From: Sistotremastrum niveocremeum HHB9708
Taxonomy: Eukaryota > Basidiomycota > Agaricomycetes > Sistotremastrales > Sistotremastraceae
NCBI GenBank assembly: GCA_001630475.1
Contig: KV419433.1
Span: 92,121-156,120 of the forward strand
Length of the DNA: 64,000 bases
Reading direction: 5' to 3'
Shown here: positions 21,891 through 33,251 of the stretch, one piece after another
Layout of the letters: each line of letters begins with the position of its first letter
How positions within the stretch are numbered: the first letter of the stretch is position 1
Translations under genes and position numbers: made by a program
Notes under the pieces: generated by a model
Seen by the model: only the letters and a program-made list of their open reading frames with translations
Told to the model about the DNA's origin: nothing
The model's database searches: none

Positions 21891-22310
21891 CTTCGTCGTA
21901 GCTGCAGAGACGCGTTGGAGATGCTCAAAGGAGCAGATAAGCCAATTAAAGCTTGTGTTCGGAAGTTATCTCCGAAATATCCGTTCAGCGTTTCTTTCGT
22001 TCTTCTTTGATTCTTCTTGGTGACGTTGCCCGTGCGTCGCCATACGGTCATCTATATAATGAAGAAGAAGAAGTAGTAATGGCGAGAGGGCGCAGGCAAT
22101 ATGAATTGATGAAGTCGACATTCACATCTCAGTGCGCTAACAATTTTTACAAGTCCAAGCAATCGTGTACGCTACAAATCCTGCGATCAACGAGCGACAA
22201 GCATATAAAGTGTATGAGAAAAAAAAGCGAAAGGTTCAAAAGACAGAGCGGAACCGTCGTACACCTAGAAGAAATAAGAACAAGGCGAAAGAAAAAAAAG
22301 CCAAAACATC
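21891..22310. other. Upstream region of the NADH dehydrogenase gene
   Basis: About 420 bp between the oxidoreductase start and the tRNA gene. A purine-rich tract (AAGAAGAAGAAGTAGTAATG) lies near 22060. It presumably holds the promoter of the minus-strand gene. No coding feature is supported. Confidence 0.5.
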
Positions 22311-22381
22311 TTCCGGCCGGGGAGTCGAACCCCGCTTTCACGCGTGACAGGCGTGTGTACTATCCGATATACTAGCCGGAA
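22311..22381 (-). tRNA. tRNA-Asp (GTC)
   Basis: Read on the minus strand, a 71-nt cloverleaf is complete. The acceptor stem TTCCGGC/GCCGGAA has 7 bp, the anticodon arm is CACGC-CTGTCAC-GCGTG with anticodon GTC, and the T arm is CGGGG-TTCGACT-CCCCG. The D arm TAGTATATCGGATAGTAC has the usual tRNA-Asp form. No intron, and CCA is not encoded, as normal for eukaryotes. Confidence 0.95.
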
Positions 22382-22440
22382 CAGATGAAAACCCAACCTT
22401 TTTGAACACTATAACCCGTTCGTACTCACAACATCGCACT

Positions 22441-22900
22441 TCAATTGATGACGGCGTACCCGCTAAATTCCCAGTGGTCGACATTCAAGCATTTTTTGTT
22501 GACCTGGTTCGATGTGTGAACTAACAATCTGTGATCTGCGAGCGGTATCTCAGAAAGAATGAATTCTCCTAGAACCTCTTTATCGTCGCCCGACCTGTTC
22601 ACTTTTGTCCGAGTGCTTACCGGTAACTCAGAAATTTCGAGGCAGATGTACATCGTCCTGGGGTCTGGGCAGCATCAAAGGCAGCATATGATTCATAGTC
22701 TCAGCATTTCGGAGAGGATATCAGTACTCCAAAATGCCCCATCGATATCTTGTGAGACCGGGATTCAAGGACGTCAGCTGCCTTCGCCGTGTTCGAGCCC
22801 GAGTGACCTGCATGATGGGTTGCGAGGAAAATCTTCAATTACGGTAGTATATTCGGCGAGACATAGTGGGACGCTGGTTAGACACGAGAGGAAGTGAGCG
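22441..22900 (-). pseudogene. Relic of the 3' end of a seven-helix membrane protein gene
   Basis: The stretch is similar to 33060-33330, the 3' end and downstream flank of the membrane protein gene at 33252-34710. Shared words are GACCTGGTTCGATGTGTGA, ATCTGCGAGC, ATCGTC..CCCGACCTGTTCA, ATGTACATCGTCCTGGGGTC and TCAGTACTCCAAAATG. On the minus strand, a remnant of the last exon reads GHFGVLISSPKC before a stop, compared with GHSEVLVSFPKG in the intact copy. The rest of the gene is missing. Confidence 0.6.
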
Positions 22901-23367
22901 AGTGCAGCCAACTCGAACTTGATCATTCAGAAAAGGATGAGCGCAGACACTTTACGTAATACAATCCTCCTTCAATTCTCTCCAGACCGAGCTTGACATC
23001 GACTGATTCTCTCGGGAGCTTGGTCGATTTGATTTCATCCACCCGTGCGCTGAATGAGCATCCTCAAACTAATTTTACTAGAATGAGCTTGGTAGAGTCT
23101 TTCTATCACGATGGCGTCGTAAACTCGGAACCATTACATTGTATTGTTGAAGAATTGCGAAACTCAAAGCGATACAAATTGCTACAGTACAAGAGCGAAT
23201 GCGAATCAGAGAAAGAAAGCTGAGTACAAGTAATACAAAGAGAAGATAACAGAAAGCAGATAAAACGAAAACAGGGCGTATAAGATACTAGTAGCTAAGG
23301 GAACCACTGGGCCAGCCCAGATCGCTCCCTGATTCAAAGCCGTGAAGGGGGATCGAAGAAAATCCAT
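22901..23367. other. Intergenic stretch downstream of the C2H2-like gene
   Basis: No gene is supported. A 76-codon plus-strand frame (22993-23223) has no recognisable features. The part nearest 23368 should include the 3' untranslated region of the minus-strand gene. Confidence 0.45.
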
Positions 23368-25853
23368 TCAAGTTTTGCGCTGCCTTTTCTTCGACTTGCC
23401 CTGATATTCGCCGCCGTCGTCGTCGTCGTCGGAATCAATATCATCGAGCTTCCGTTCGGAAGATGACTAGACAATGAATAAGTCGAGCGAACTCCTAGAC
23501 GAGCAGAACAATCAACGCACGGCAACGGGCTCTTTTCCTGGGGGTTTTGTCGACTTCTTGCTGCTTTTCGACGCCGGCGCCTTGGTCTTGGTTGACGATG
23601 CATTCTTCGTCTTCGTTGTTGCGGCCTTCTGGGTCTTCGCTGCCGACCCCTTCTTGCTCTTCGTGGCCCCTTCTTCATCAGGGAACTGATTCAGAAGTGA
23701 GTACGAAATTACAAGTGGCCAGGTATTCAACGTACCACGACCCCATGTACTGATGATTGATGTCGTCGATAAGCATCATCTCGACTCAGACTCGGAGGCA
23801 AATTCTGGCAATCGGGGTGCTCGCATGCGAGTGATAAAGCTTTCGCAACAAGCTCAGGACAATAGTGATAAATGTTGACAAGGTGAGATTGTTCCCGAAG
23901 AATCCAGCGTTGGTCGATATAGTGGCGATCACGACGGTACCGCGCATGGAGGTGTCGCAAGGCAGAATCCAGGGTTCCAAAGTCTCTCTCGGTTATCGTA
24001 CCAGTATAAGGATTCTGATACTTGCAGAAAAATCGCTTTTTCTTTGTCCCTTCACTAGTAATGTAGAGTCGCCTGAGCTCGGCCTGGGTGTCCTTTTTGC
24101 TCCGTTGCGTGGCGTGACAGGGAAGGGCGCGTTTCGGAGGGTGGGTGAAGGCTTTCACTTTATCGTCTGGAGGTTTCCTGACTCGGTCTTGGGGGCCTGT
24201 CTGGCCGTCCTCTTCGTTGTGCGTAAATTCCATAGGCCATTCAGGGGAGACATCGGGCCAGTTTGGAGTCGGCACTCCCTCATCGTGGGCATCTGCTTTC
24301 ACCTCTTCCTCTGCGACTTCTTCTTCATCCGCTTTCACTTCCTCGTCCACTGCCTTGGCTTTCCCCTTTCCCTTATCCTTCCTCGGTTTTGTGCCCTCGG
24401 AAGAGTGATCATCACTTTCCTTGGGCAGGACTTCCTGGGGACCAGCGGGAGGGAAGCTCGAGGGAGGATTGGCAGACGTCGTAGGAGGGACGTTGGAAGG
24501 AGTATACCACACAGAGATATGACCGGCCGTCAGGAGAGGAATTCCCGGTACAGGAGCACTGGGAGGTCCGACGACGGCTTCGGGTACTGTCTCTGCTGGC
24601 AGTGCGGATGCAAGAGTGGGATTGTTTCGAAGGCAGGACGTGGAAGACTCGCCCGTCGTAGATGGGATCGTCTCAAGATCGGGGACTGCGGTAGAGTGAC
24701 GCGCTGACGCCATTGAAGGGTGAGGAAGAGTAGAAGGAATATGTGACAGTCTCGAAGTCGAGGCCACGGGTGTCGATGGTGGGCCTGAGACGGGTCTCTG
24801 AGGAGAGCGGGAGGTAGAAGGACGAGGAAGCGGACCTGGAATATCACCGTGAAACTGAGACAAGATATGGGGATTGTATGGCGGCCCCGATGACCCGAAA
24901 GTGGGTCCAACTAGCGGAGGAGGCCCATGATGAGCAGGCAGTGAGCTAGCAGTGGAGAGGGGGAAGGGGAACGGTGAAATCGAATTGATGGCTGCAGGGG
25001 AGTCGCCTCGCCTTGGCGTCGAAGGTCCAGCCTCTGACGCGTCAGCTTCCACGCACTTTCGTTTGTGACTACTGGTGTTCGTCGATTCACCTTCAGGAGG
25101 TGATGAAGCTTTCCGCTTCGTTCCTCTCGGAAGTTGGCTCTCGAAACCGAGACTCGATGGTTGAGGCGCATGCGGCGGGCGCATATCCATCGAAGGGTTG
25201 GACAGTGTCGGATGAGCAGGATAAAACGCCCATGAAGTTGGAGGGATTGACGCGCGACCGTGTGGGGTGGCCAGGTGATGGAATGCCGGAGTAGGGGTAA
25301 TGAGGGCTAGAGAAGTTCGTAAACGAAGTTATGCATCAAAATATTGTACACTCACGGCCAGGCCCATGTTCCCAGTGTTCTGAATGTCGCATGCCAGGCG
25401 GTGAGGGATAGAAACCTCCATCCATCTTAGGGGTGGCCGATGTACCGGGGCCAGCGGATGATGGGAGGGGCACTACAGCGTGCCCGGTATAACCAGAGTA
25501 ATATGGGATGGAGACCGGGAGCTCCATAGAGGCAGAGGAAAATTCGGGAGGATACATCTCCACAGCATATGTGGGATCAACGGATGGAGAAGCGAGTTGT
25601 GACGGCGTGTGCGGATGCACAGGAGACGACAGCAAAGCCTAGATAGGAATGAGATTTTCGCAATGCACATAGACGTACTCCAACTCACGTGAGAGTTAGA
25701 TAATGATGGCGTTGAGTCAGCACCAGGGGCATCCACCGTCAGCGGGTCATGGTGGTTATATGTCAAGGGAACATCGGTTTCGAGATCCTCACAAATGAAT
25801 TCATTAACCCAGTCGGTATCATCATATGTGGGGTCGTATGCTCGATGATCCAT
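23368..25853 (-). CDS. Low-complexity nuclear protein with C-terminal C2H2-like finger (760 aa)
   Basis: Specific function not recognised. Five exons join in phase: 25853-25689, 25638-25356, 25306-23736, 23685-23521, 23466-23368 (2283 nt). Residues 1-500 are Pro/Ser-rich and presumably disordered, with a basic TKRKASSPPEGE patch and later an acidic-lysine stretch (KDKGKGKAKAVDEEVKADEE). From about 560 the protein is folded-looking, with RRLYITSEGTKKKRFFCKYQ, DFGTLDSALRHLHARYRRDR and a finger C-x4-C-x13-H-x4-H in CEHPDCQNLPPSLSRDDAYR (about 644-670). The tail is Lys/Ala/Thr-rich like a histone-H1 tail, then an Asp run and KSKKRQRKT. A nuclear DNA- or chromatin-binding role is likely but inferred. 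Confidence 0.85.
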
Positions 25854-26110
25854 GGGTTACTGGGTGGAGCTTTGTAAGGAAGAGTGAGAGAATTTGCAGG
25901 ATGTGCCGGGCACGAAGAGAATGTTGCAGGGAAAAATCGAAGAGCGCTGTTGAAGAAGAGAAAATGCCATCTCTGGCCCGAGCTATTTAAATTTTCGAGG
26001 CCCATAGCATCCGAAGCGACGGACAATGGGCAGCTATGACCAGCGATTGCCATTGTGGGCCGTTGTGCTATAGTCCTGGACGACGAGGAATGGCCTTGCT
26101 TTGGTCTTGT
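25854..26110. promoter_or_regulatory. Upstream region of the C2H2-like gene
   Basis: About 260 bp between the start at 25853 and the next candidate gene, also on the minus strand. CTATTTAAATTTTC near 25983 could serve as a TATA-like element about 130 bp upstream of the start. This is inferred from position. Confidence 0.35.
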
Positions 26111-27163
26111 TTATACAAGAGCGTGTGGGCCTTGTATCGTCGCCTTAGTCCCAGTTCTGCGCTGCCGTGCATGTTTTTCGCTCGGATTTTCTCGGGAATT
26201 ATTTGGGAGCATCTCATGAGTTCCATAGAGCTGTAAAATTGGATTTTCACAATAAGCAAGTGCACTGAAAGGGTGTCACAAGAGAAAGACTTACAGCCGA
26301 AAGCGGAACCCAAATATCCTCAAACAACGCGCATTGATCGATGGATGCACAATTCCTCCTCGAGTCAACGACCGCCTTATTCTCAATGCGCATAATAGCC
26401 ATTGCGTTGATGGGCCAACCTGAGATCCAAACAGCAACCGAATATCCCTGCAAAGTCAGCGAAGGAGACAATAGCCTGAAGGCATCGGAAGCAATATCTA
26501 GTCACTCCCATCGCCGTGAGCTTTGCCACATTGGTCGATGGAATCTGATCACCAATAGAGCGTCTGAGCAGATAGGAAACAAGAATTTCGAAGTCAAATA
26601 CCGTCAACAAGAGCACCAATCACGTACCGTGAGCGCATGTAGAGTAGACTGCCTGGCTGCCACCCCGATGAGACATCAAGAAAGAGACAACCAATGATCA
26701 ACGAAAGTCGTCGATAGGGTAGAATGGAGTGAAGATAGACTCCTGGCGAGGCGGGAGAGCGAATGGATCAGGATGCATCGGGATGGGTGAGTTCGTCGTC
26801 TGCACAATGGCGGAAGTAAAAAATCAATAGAGAGCCAGTGAGATATCGTCCAGCCCTACAACTCGGTCACACACCTCCCCAGATCCCGTCGAAGCTATAT
26901 ACTCGTCCAGGGTTCGCAAAACGGCCTCTCAGAGCCATCAGAGCCGAAGCCACTCCGTGAACGACCATCGACATCGGGCCACAAAGGCCACCCACCTCTA
27001 CATCCCTCTCCCAGCTTAAAACGACTACATGCTCTACAAAGATACTAAAGGGAAAACTTTGTGACGCCACTGTCATCATCGTCGCCAGTAGCAGACCGCC
27101 AATCCATATTCCACGATCGACCTGCCCTTTGAGACTCCTGACCCCCCTCGACTCGCCCATCAA
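26111..27163 (-). CDS. Hypothetical multi-exon protein
   Basis: Not recognised. Blocks that can be joined in phase with GT/AG introns begin at the ATG at 27163 with a hydrophobic segment (GIWIGGLLLATMMTVASQSF). They continue through TTNSPIPMHPDPFALPPRQE, RSIGDQIPSTNVAKLTAMGG, WISGWPINAMAIMRIENKAV and FEDIWVPLSALYGTHEML, and end at 26111. The regular intron borders favour a real gene, but some frames have competitors, including a 118-codon plus-strand frame at 26341-26697. The 5' end overlaps the plus-strand coding-like block starting at 27092. Confidence in the exact structure is low. Confidence 0.4.
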
Positions 27164-28186
27164 GTCGTCCTATCAGCGCAGTCTGGTCCGATTGCTTTCA
27201 AGACCATCCTGGACCCCTCAGGTCCAACCAGGGAATGCCATATCTCAATCGACTCATCGTCAACTCCCTCTCAACAGCCACAGGCTCCAGCGCTTAATCT
27301 CTCGCTCGAGTCCACTCCCTGCCATGATCCTGCAGACGTTCTAACTCAATCCAACTCTGGAGATTCCTGTCATAGCGCTCTTTGTTCCGTCATCGACCCG
27401 CTCGCTGTACCCTCTCCCGCTTCCGGTCTTCACTCGACGCTCGGCTGTCGCATACGATATGATGAGCCTTCAGGCTTTCCAGACTGGTTCAGCGGAAGAG
27501 TATGCTCACGAGTATCTTTTGGATTGGCTCACATCAGTGACGAGACGTTGAGGGAGCTGGTTGTATGTGGGCTAAGGGTGAATTGTAGTCGACGACCCGC
27601 CTTTAACTTCCGTGTAGTGAGTGGCATCCGGTTCATCTCCGTCTAATGATGTACTAATCAGCGCTTCTTCTCACTAAGTCTCAATCGGTGTGCGGAATTA
27701 CCTCATGGATGAGAACATAGCGCGCGCCTATAAGCCCAAGCCGAATATCTGAGTCGAGCAATCAAGACTCCGACTCCTGCGTGCACAATGTGCCATTGGA
27801 GAACTCGTGAGGCGAATGGGAGAGCCAAGAGAAGGCGGAAGAATGGTCAAACGGTACGTCGAGTCTTCTCTATGAATTTTGAGGCGATTTTTGATCGTGA
27901 ACACCTGTCAGGCCCAAGAAATATCCTGAGTCGAGAGAAAAGCTTCTGAAGTCTCGACAACATGCTTCGGAGCACCCTCTCGACATCACAGAGCGATGCA
28001 TTCGAAAAACTCGCATCCGTACATCACGACCTATCGATCCCGAATTTTCAACGCGTAGATCAATGGATCCACGTCATTTTGGGCGCAACTCCGGCGGTGC
28101 CTCACAAAAAGGACCATTGGGATACTGTTCACGTGCTCCGTCAGCTTCAAGTGTATCTGATCCAAACTGAAAGAACCATACATGCT
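27092..28186 (+). pseudogene. Coding-like blocks of an unrecognised, probably broken gene
   Basis: A stop-free stretch of about 175 codons (27092-27616) opens after a possible acceptor (gccagtag) and reads DLPFETPDPPRLAHQVVLSA, then IRYDEPSGFPDWFSGRVCSR, RVSFGLAHISDETLRELVVC. After a likely intron, a block near 27690-27855 reads RNYLMDENIARAYKPKPNI, an in-frame TGA, then SRLRLLRAQCAIGELVRRMG. A GT/AG intron at 27856-27912 joins it to PKKYPESREKLLKSRQHASE and a stop near 28170. The in-frame stop and lack of a clear start suggest a decayed host gene. No family recognised. Confidence 0.4.
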
Positions 28187-29590
28187 TGAGGGCCGAAAAA
28201 TGAGCTTTCCGACGAAACATGACATTCCCCGGGACACAATCGGCTATCTCGAGCTCGCGCGCCCGTAAAAGCAAGCCACCAGTCACCAAAACGGTTCTAT
28301 GTTCGTCTCAAAGTCATCCGATAGTTGCATCGAACGAGAATCTTCAATATCCCTTGCATTTCGCGGAAATAGCGAATCATGGGCTATATCCGCCAATCGG
28401 ATCTCATCGGGAGCCTCCAAATGCACGGAAAAGATGTCACGTATCCAAGCCCTAAGTTTCTGAGTGATTTCCCCGCAATCGTCCAAGATCTTGAAGTTGC
28501 GCATCTCAAGGAATGCGCGATATAAAAAGCCGAGTGAAACTGATCAGTAGATATCTCCAGCCTCGACGTCGGGATGACTGGAGCATCTAGCAGAGTGCTT
28601 TGAGAGCTGTATCCGAGTAGATTCAATGAAGATCGAGATGGTATAAGAGGTCCTATGGTTTTCGTTCGGCTCGGGAGGATTAAGCGCCGGCGGCATCCTT
28701 GTTAGTAGCCGGAGTCATGATGATCGAGATAGCGGGGCAGGGTAATACCCGATGCCCCTCGACCCAGAGTGTGGTCCCGAGCGAAAGATGATACGAGGTG
28801 GTGAATTCCAAGAGGCCTCCTACTTGTAGCTTTTTAAGCCTGAAGTTGAACAATCAGTCTGAGCTCGCCATGTTCGGTGTCCGCTGGATGCCGCCACTCA
28901 CTATGCTTTGTTGACTTTGCGATATCATTCCGTCGGATCTGTCAGCGGGGGCATTCGATCTCAGTATCGTAGGTCATTCTTGACGACCAAGCTCTTTGCC
29001 GGGCACTATCAATTGTCTGAAGGCGAATATAGTTGAATGGGCTGTTATAGATGTAGCAGGTTGCCAAAACTTCAATTGTTCTTCCCCGGAGAACAATTCG
29101 CGAAGCCCATGGAAGTGTCAAGCCTAAGCCCACGAGTCAAATTTGCTATAACTGCTGTCAAGCAGCGAGTGCGTACTCATTTGGAATCCGAGCCAACAAA
29201 CTGTTCAGGCGCTAAATTGCTCCCGCATCGGATGCGCTTTGTATGGATTGACATGTATCCCCAAGATTTAGCTGGACATGCGCTACCCAACAGGTCCGCT
29301 AAGGGGCCAGTGTTGGATGCCGTACACTATTTCCGCCATCAGGTATAAATGCTCAGGGCGCCGGATCGGCGCATGGACCACAATGGTCAAAAGGAGTCGT
29401 CAGATTCTGCAACGTTCATGTTGGACTTCAGGTATGGGGATGAAGATATAGCCAGCGTACCTTGAATATTGCATGCCCAGCCCTCGTCACTCTCCAAGTC
29501 CGTTGAACGATTGTTAGCGTGCCGTATCTTCACCTCAGGCATCTCGTGAATTTATAATCTCGTGGTCTTCGATGCCAGTCCCACTGTTGA
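28187..29590. other. Stretch with weak coding fragments only
   Basis: A minus-strand frame near 28283-28530 reads MRNFKILDDCGEITQKLRAW and DEIRLADIAHDSLFPRNARD before a stop, which looks protein-like, possibly preceded by an exon ending near 28570. The rest (28630-29590) gives only short frames on both strands. I cannot assign a gene. Confidence 0.35.
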
Positions 29591-30220
29591 TCATACAACT
29601 CGACGCTTTTTATCCTTCGAACGAACTCGGAATTTGAGCGCCATGTTCATGTCAACAATAGGGACGGGCTTCTCGGTGCTTCCGAACGAGAACTCCAAGC
29701 TCGTCGCCGCCCAAGTTTCTCGACTTTCAAGTTCGTAGACTGTGTCAAAGACATGGTGGAGCTGGGTGATGGGCAGACAGTGGATGAAACAGAATGCCGT
29801 AATTCGGCATCCTTGGGCTAACAGGGGTTGGACAGCATACGGGGTGACTCAGAGTCAACAATGTGGAATAATGTAGACAGTGATATGAGCATCCCTCTGG
29901 GATGCCAACAGGTCTCTGCTCTCATTTGCGTGACGTGGCTTCGTGCCCGAATGGGATAGCGTCGGATGTGGCTGCGAACAAGTGGCGAACCGAAGTGCAT
30001 GGGCGCAACAGTCGTTATTCCATGAAAGTAGGCGGGAAATAGCTGGTGCTTTAGACTGTTCATATAAAGAGTCGTGAAGGTTGGTTTTGTTTTCCTCATT
30101 TACATATCCTGAGTCCCGAACAATTGGCCGCTTGGGCTCGGCGATCGCCTCCAGTTTGCGCGTGTTGATGTTCGAAAAAAGCTCGTAATTTTTCACGCCA
30201 TGTGTATACCTTCCATACAT
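29591..30220 (-). CDS. Hypothetical protein, partial model
   Basis: Not recognised. On the minus strand an ATG at 30220 opens MYGRYTHGVKNYELFSNINT and AEPKRPIVRDSGYVNEENKT. After at least one unresolved intron, a block from 29818 to a stop at 29591 reads AQGCRITAFCFIHCLPITQL, HHVFDTVYELESRETWAATS and EFSFGSTEKPVPIVDMNMAL. Residue composition looks coding, but the joins are not established. Confidence 0.3.
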
Positions 30221-31020
30221 TCATTAATCTTCGAACTTTGACCTACCGGCGAAAGACGTCCTGTTCACAAGCCAAAAAAGAGTCCCTTGAGCTCAAAACT
30301 ATAGCGTCTGCTATAGCAGCTACACTCAAACCCGCCACGGAAATTCACCTCGATCAGGACCGTCACAGGGGCTCGAACGAAAAGAGATGATCTAGCGGAG
30401 TAAACAACGTAAAGACTTGTTTCATGCCTATAGATGGGTAAGACCTCAGATCCATCAGATGAGGTGTAAGCGCTCGCGGATATTAGGTTTGAGATAAGGC
30501 CTCGATAAGGAGCCACAGGCGGAGATCAAAGCGGCATGCAACGTGTACCGAGCGGTTGCGCCATATATTCATGTATGGGCTCAACTTTCGCACGCCCTTT
30601 TATTCGAAAGATAAATGATAAATCTGCCTTTGCCTGCAAGAAAGTCAGTTTCGCTGATTTGATAAAACGGAAGAGAAGATTTGGAAGAAGTCAATAAGAA
30701 AGTCAGGCTTGTTTCCGTTCTCGGCTCCAAATTTGCTTCCGCCTTCCCAGTATTACGTTCATTTTACGTGGCTATCTGACCCTGATATTCAATAAAATGA
30801 CACGCTTCTTATTTGAATCTCATGTTCGCGATGCTCGTAGCAGATGACAACTTGGAAATTTGTGCTACCTATAGACCGAATCAAAATTACATGTGTTCCT
30901 CGGCTTGACCTCAAGTGGCGAAACAAAGTTATCAAGATTCAACGGCTTGCGTTTACGTTCGTTATCAAGGATGTCGCAGGTCTGAGCTTGCCTTTGAACT
31001 TTGTCTTCGTATGATTGTCC
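30221..31020. other. Intergenic stretch downstream of the first seven-helix gene
   Basis: About 800 bp with short frames only and no recognisable gene, RNA or mobile-element border. Confidence 0.4.
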
Positions 31021-32432
31021 CTAGTTTCCTTTGAGCGGCTCTCTCGGAACTGGTACCAAAGCCGTAGAATATCCTGACGGAATCTCTGAGCAAAAATCGA
31101 AGTCAGGACGTTCAGAAATACTGTACCTTCTGAGAGGCGAAAGTGACGAAGACGGATAAAGGTACTATAAAAGAGAATCTCGTTGAGACAGTATTTGACA
31201 CTTCATGTTACTCACGTATAGCTAAGAAACTGGTAGCGACCAACGTGCTACTCTTGACGGCGCCGGAATTCAGCAACAAGCTATTGTCGCACATCAGCAA
31301 CCAGAATTTTGGGACGAAAAAGCCATAATGGCTCACCCGATGATTTCCCAGATCCCGAAGATGAAGATGCGCGTCAACAAAGAAAGACCCACAATAGAAG
31401 GGATGCCAAAGCTTCGTGTTGCTTTTCGACGTTTCCATACCACGTAACAAATTCCGACTGCAGATGGGAATCTCGAGTTAGCACGAAGAAGTGTTCGAAG
31501 GTTGACAAAGTTACCTTGACAAATGAGCATTCCAATCGCGAATATGCTCAGCTCAATACCCAATATCATCCCGCTGTGAAGAGTAATAAGCTCAGAGCAG
31601 CGTATCGAGTAATAGCTCCCCACAACTTGACGTTCGCAATGGTGCAAAAGAAGGAATGACCGCCCCGATTGACTATACCGGGAAATCGAGTTCCGATCTG
31701 TGGATTGCAGTTCAATTCTCAGTTGTTAGTAAAATCGATGAGACTAACCACAGCAGCCGGGATAGCGAACAGTAGGAAATTGAAGTAAGGCAGACTGAGC
31801 ATCTATTGGAGAAGAAGATTCGATTACTACGAGAAAGCTGAGGGGAACTGAATACTGACGATCCAGTTTCTGACTACGGGATGACGGGGGCTAGCGGGCC
31901 CCCGCATCACAGTTTGCCACGTCTGCGAGAGCATAGTCGTATGATGCTTCCAAACCCAAGGTGTAAGTTGATCAGGGCACTAACCTCGAACAGTAAAATG
32001 AGTGCAGAGAGCACAAACCTGCATAGAAAATCAGTGGGTCATGGCGCTCGGATGATGCAGAATTAGATTGAATACGAACGCGGGATCAAATCCATGTTTC
32101 AAAATAGCCTGAACGTAACATTGCGTATACGGAGGGCTAGGATTCATGTACTGGCCCGTATAGAACCTATCATGAACTCAGCGTCAGATGAAAGCGAGAA
32201 GGGCTAATCCTCACAGAATTAGATATACAGGAGTCCCAAGAAACGACAGAAGAATAAAATTATATAACGCAGGCATCCGAGGCGAAAGAGACTTCGCCAA
32301 TAATAAAGTCAACAGAAGTATTGCAAGTCCAGCTTGGCCGACGATGAGCAGGGAGAACCATGCAAGTTGAGTGCCACGCGGATGTTGTCCCAACCACAGT
32401 CCGTCCGCATCCGGCGGATCAATCACCTCCAT
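31021..32432 (-). CDS. Seven-helix (GPCR-like) membrane protein, copy A
   Basis: Multi-pass membrane protein of a family repeated five times in this window. The ligand or partner is unknown. The start at 32432 opens MEVIDPPDADGLWLGQHPRG, then helix 1 (TQLAWFSLLIVGQAGLAILL) and helix 2 (ALYNFILLSFLGTPVYLIL). About nine short introns of 45-65 nt follow. Later blocks are FYTGQYMNPSPPYTQCYVQA, ILKHGFDPA, MLSLPYFNFLLFAIPAAV, GTRFPG...GGHSFFCTIANV, GMILGIELSIFAIGMLI, LLTRIFIFGIWEIIG and FLAILPLSVFVTFASQK. The last exon, GYSTALVPVPREPLKGN, ends at 31021. Topology resembles a seven-helix receptor, but no G-protein-coupling motif can be named. Exon phases were not all checked. Confidence 0.65.
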
Positions 32433-33251
32433 TTCTCCGTTCTGGACGCCGGCGTCTCAGGCCTAAAGTCGGTTAAAGAATCAGAAACTACGCGACTTTG
32501 AGCTATCGAGTTGAGTGTAGCAGTGGTATAGTAGGAGCCAGTCCTCCATAGACACGGACGGTGAGCCGGATTTATATGCTTCGTAGACAAGTAAATTTTA
32601 TGATCGGCTACGAACGAGTAGCATAGGGAGAAACGCTAACGTGATTGCTATAGTTTCTGACAGCGACGGCGTGGAAGCTTCGGTCATCAAGACCGTGCCT
32701 GATTTGCGTTTCTTTTGATGAAAGACAAAACCATCACTGGGTTCACTGCCGAACTGGCCCAGTGGAAGTGTTGATACGCCGAGATGACTCCCACTGGTTG
32801 AATACATGTTTAATGAATCCAAAATTCGAGCAAGAGGACGTTCTACATTCTGAGAAGAGCGTGACGAGATAGTGCCAGTCCAATCCAAGCAGCGACCAGT
32901 CGGGCGCATGAGAGTCCTGCACAGGCTTCATCGGAGCTTCTCGTTGATGCCGCCAAGCGGCATTGTTGCGACGGCAAAGCACGGAAGCGAACGCCGTCGT
33001 CGGAGAGCGGAAGACTTTTTCAGGACTTTTTCCCTCTCTTTCATCGACGTTCAAGCTCTTCTTAACAACCTGGTTCGATGTGTGATTTACAATCTGTAAT
33101 CTGCGAGCCGTATTTCAAAAGTCATGAAATATCTCATCAGAATCTTGCTATCGTCTCCCTCCCTGTTCATTTTTGTCTTGATTGCTTGGCTCATAAATTT
33201 CAAGGTAGATATAGATCGTCCTCGGGCTTAGGCGGTATAGTCTTCGAAGTC

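Noticed and set aside
23474-24707. Plus-strand frames of up to 280 codons opposite the C2H2-like gene
   Set aside because: They are antisense shadows; the minus-strand model closes in phase over five exons.
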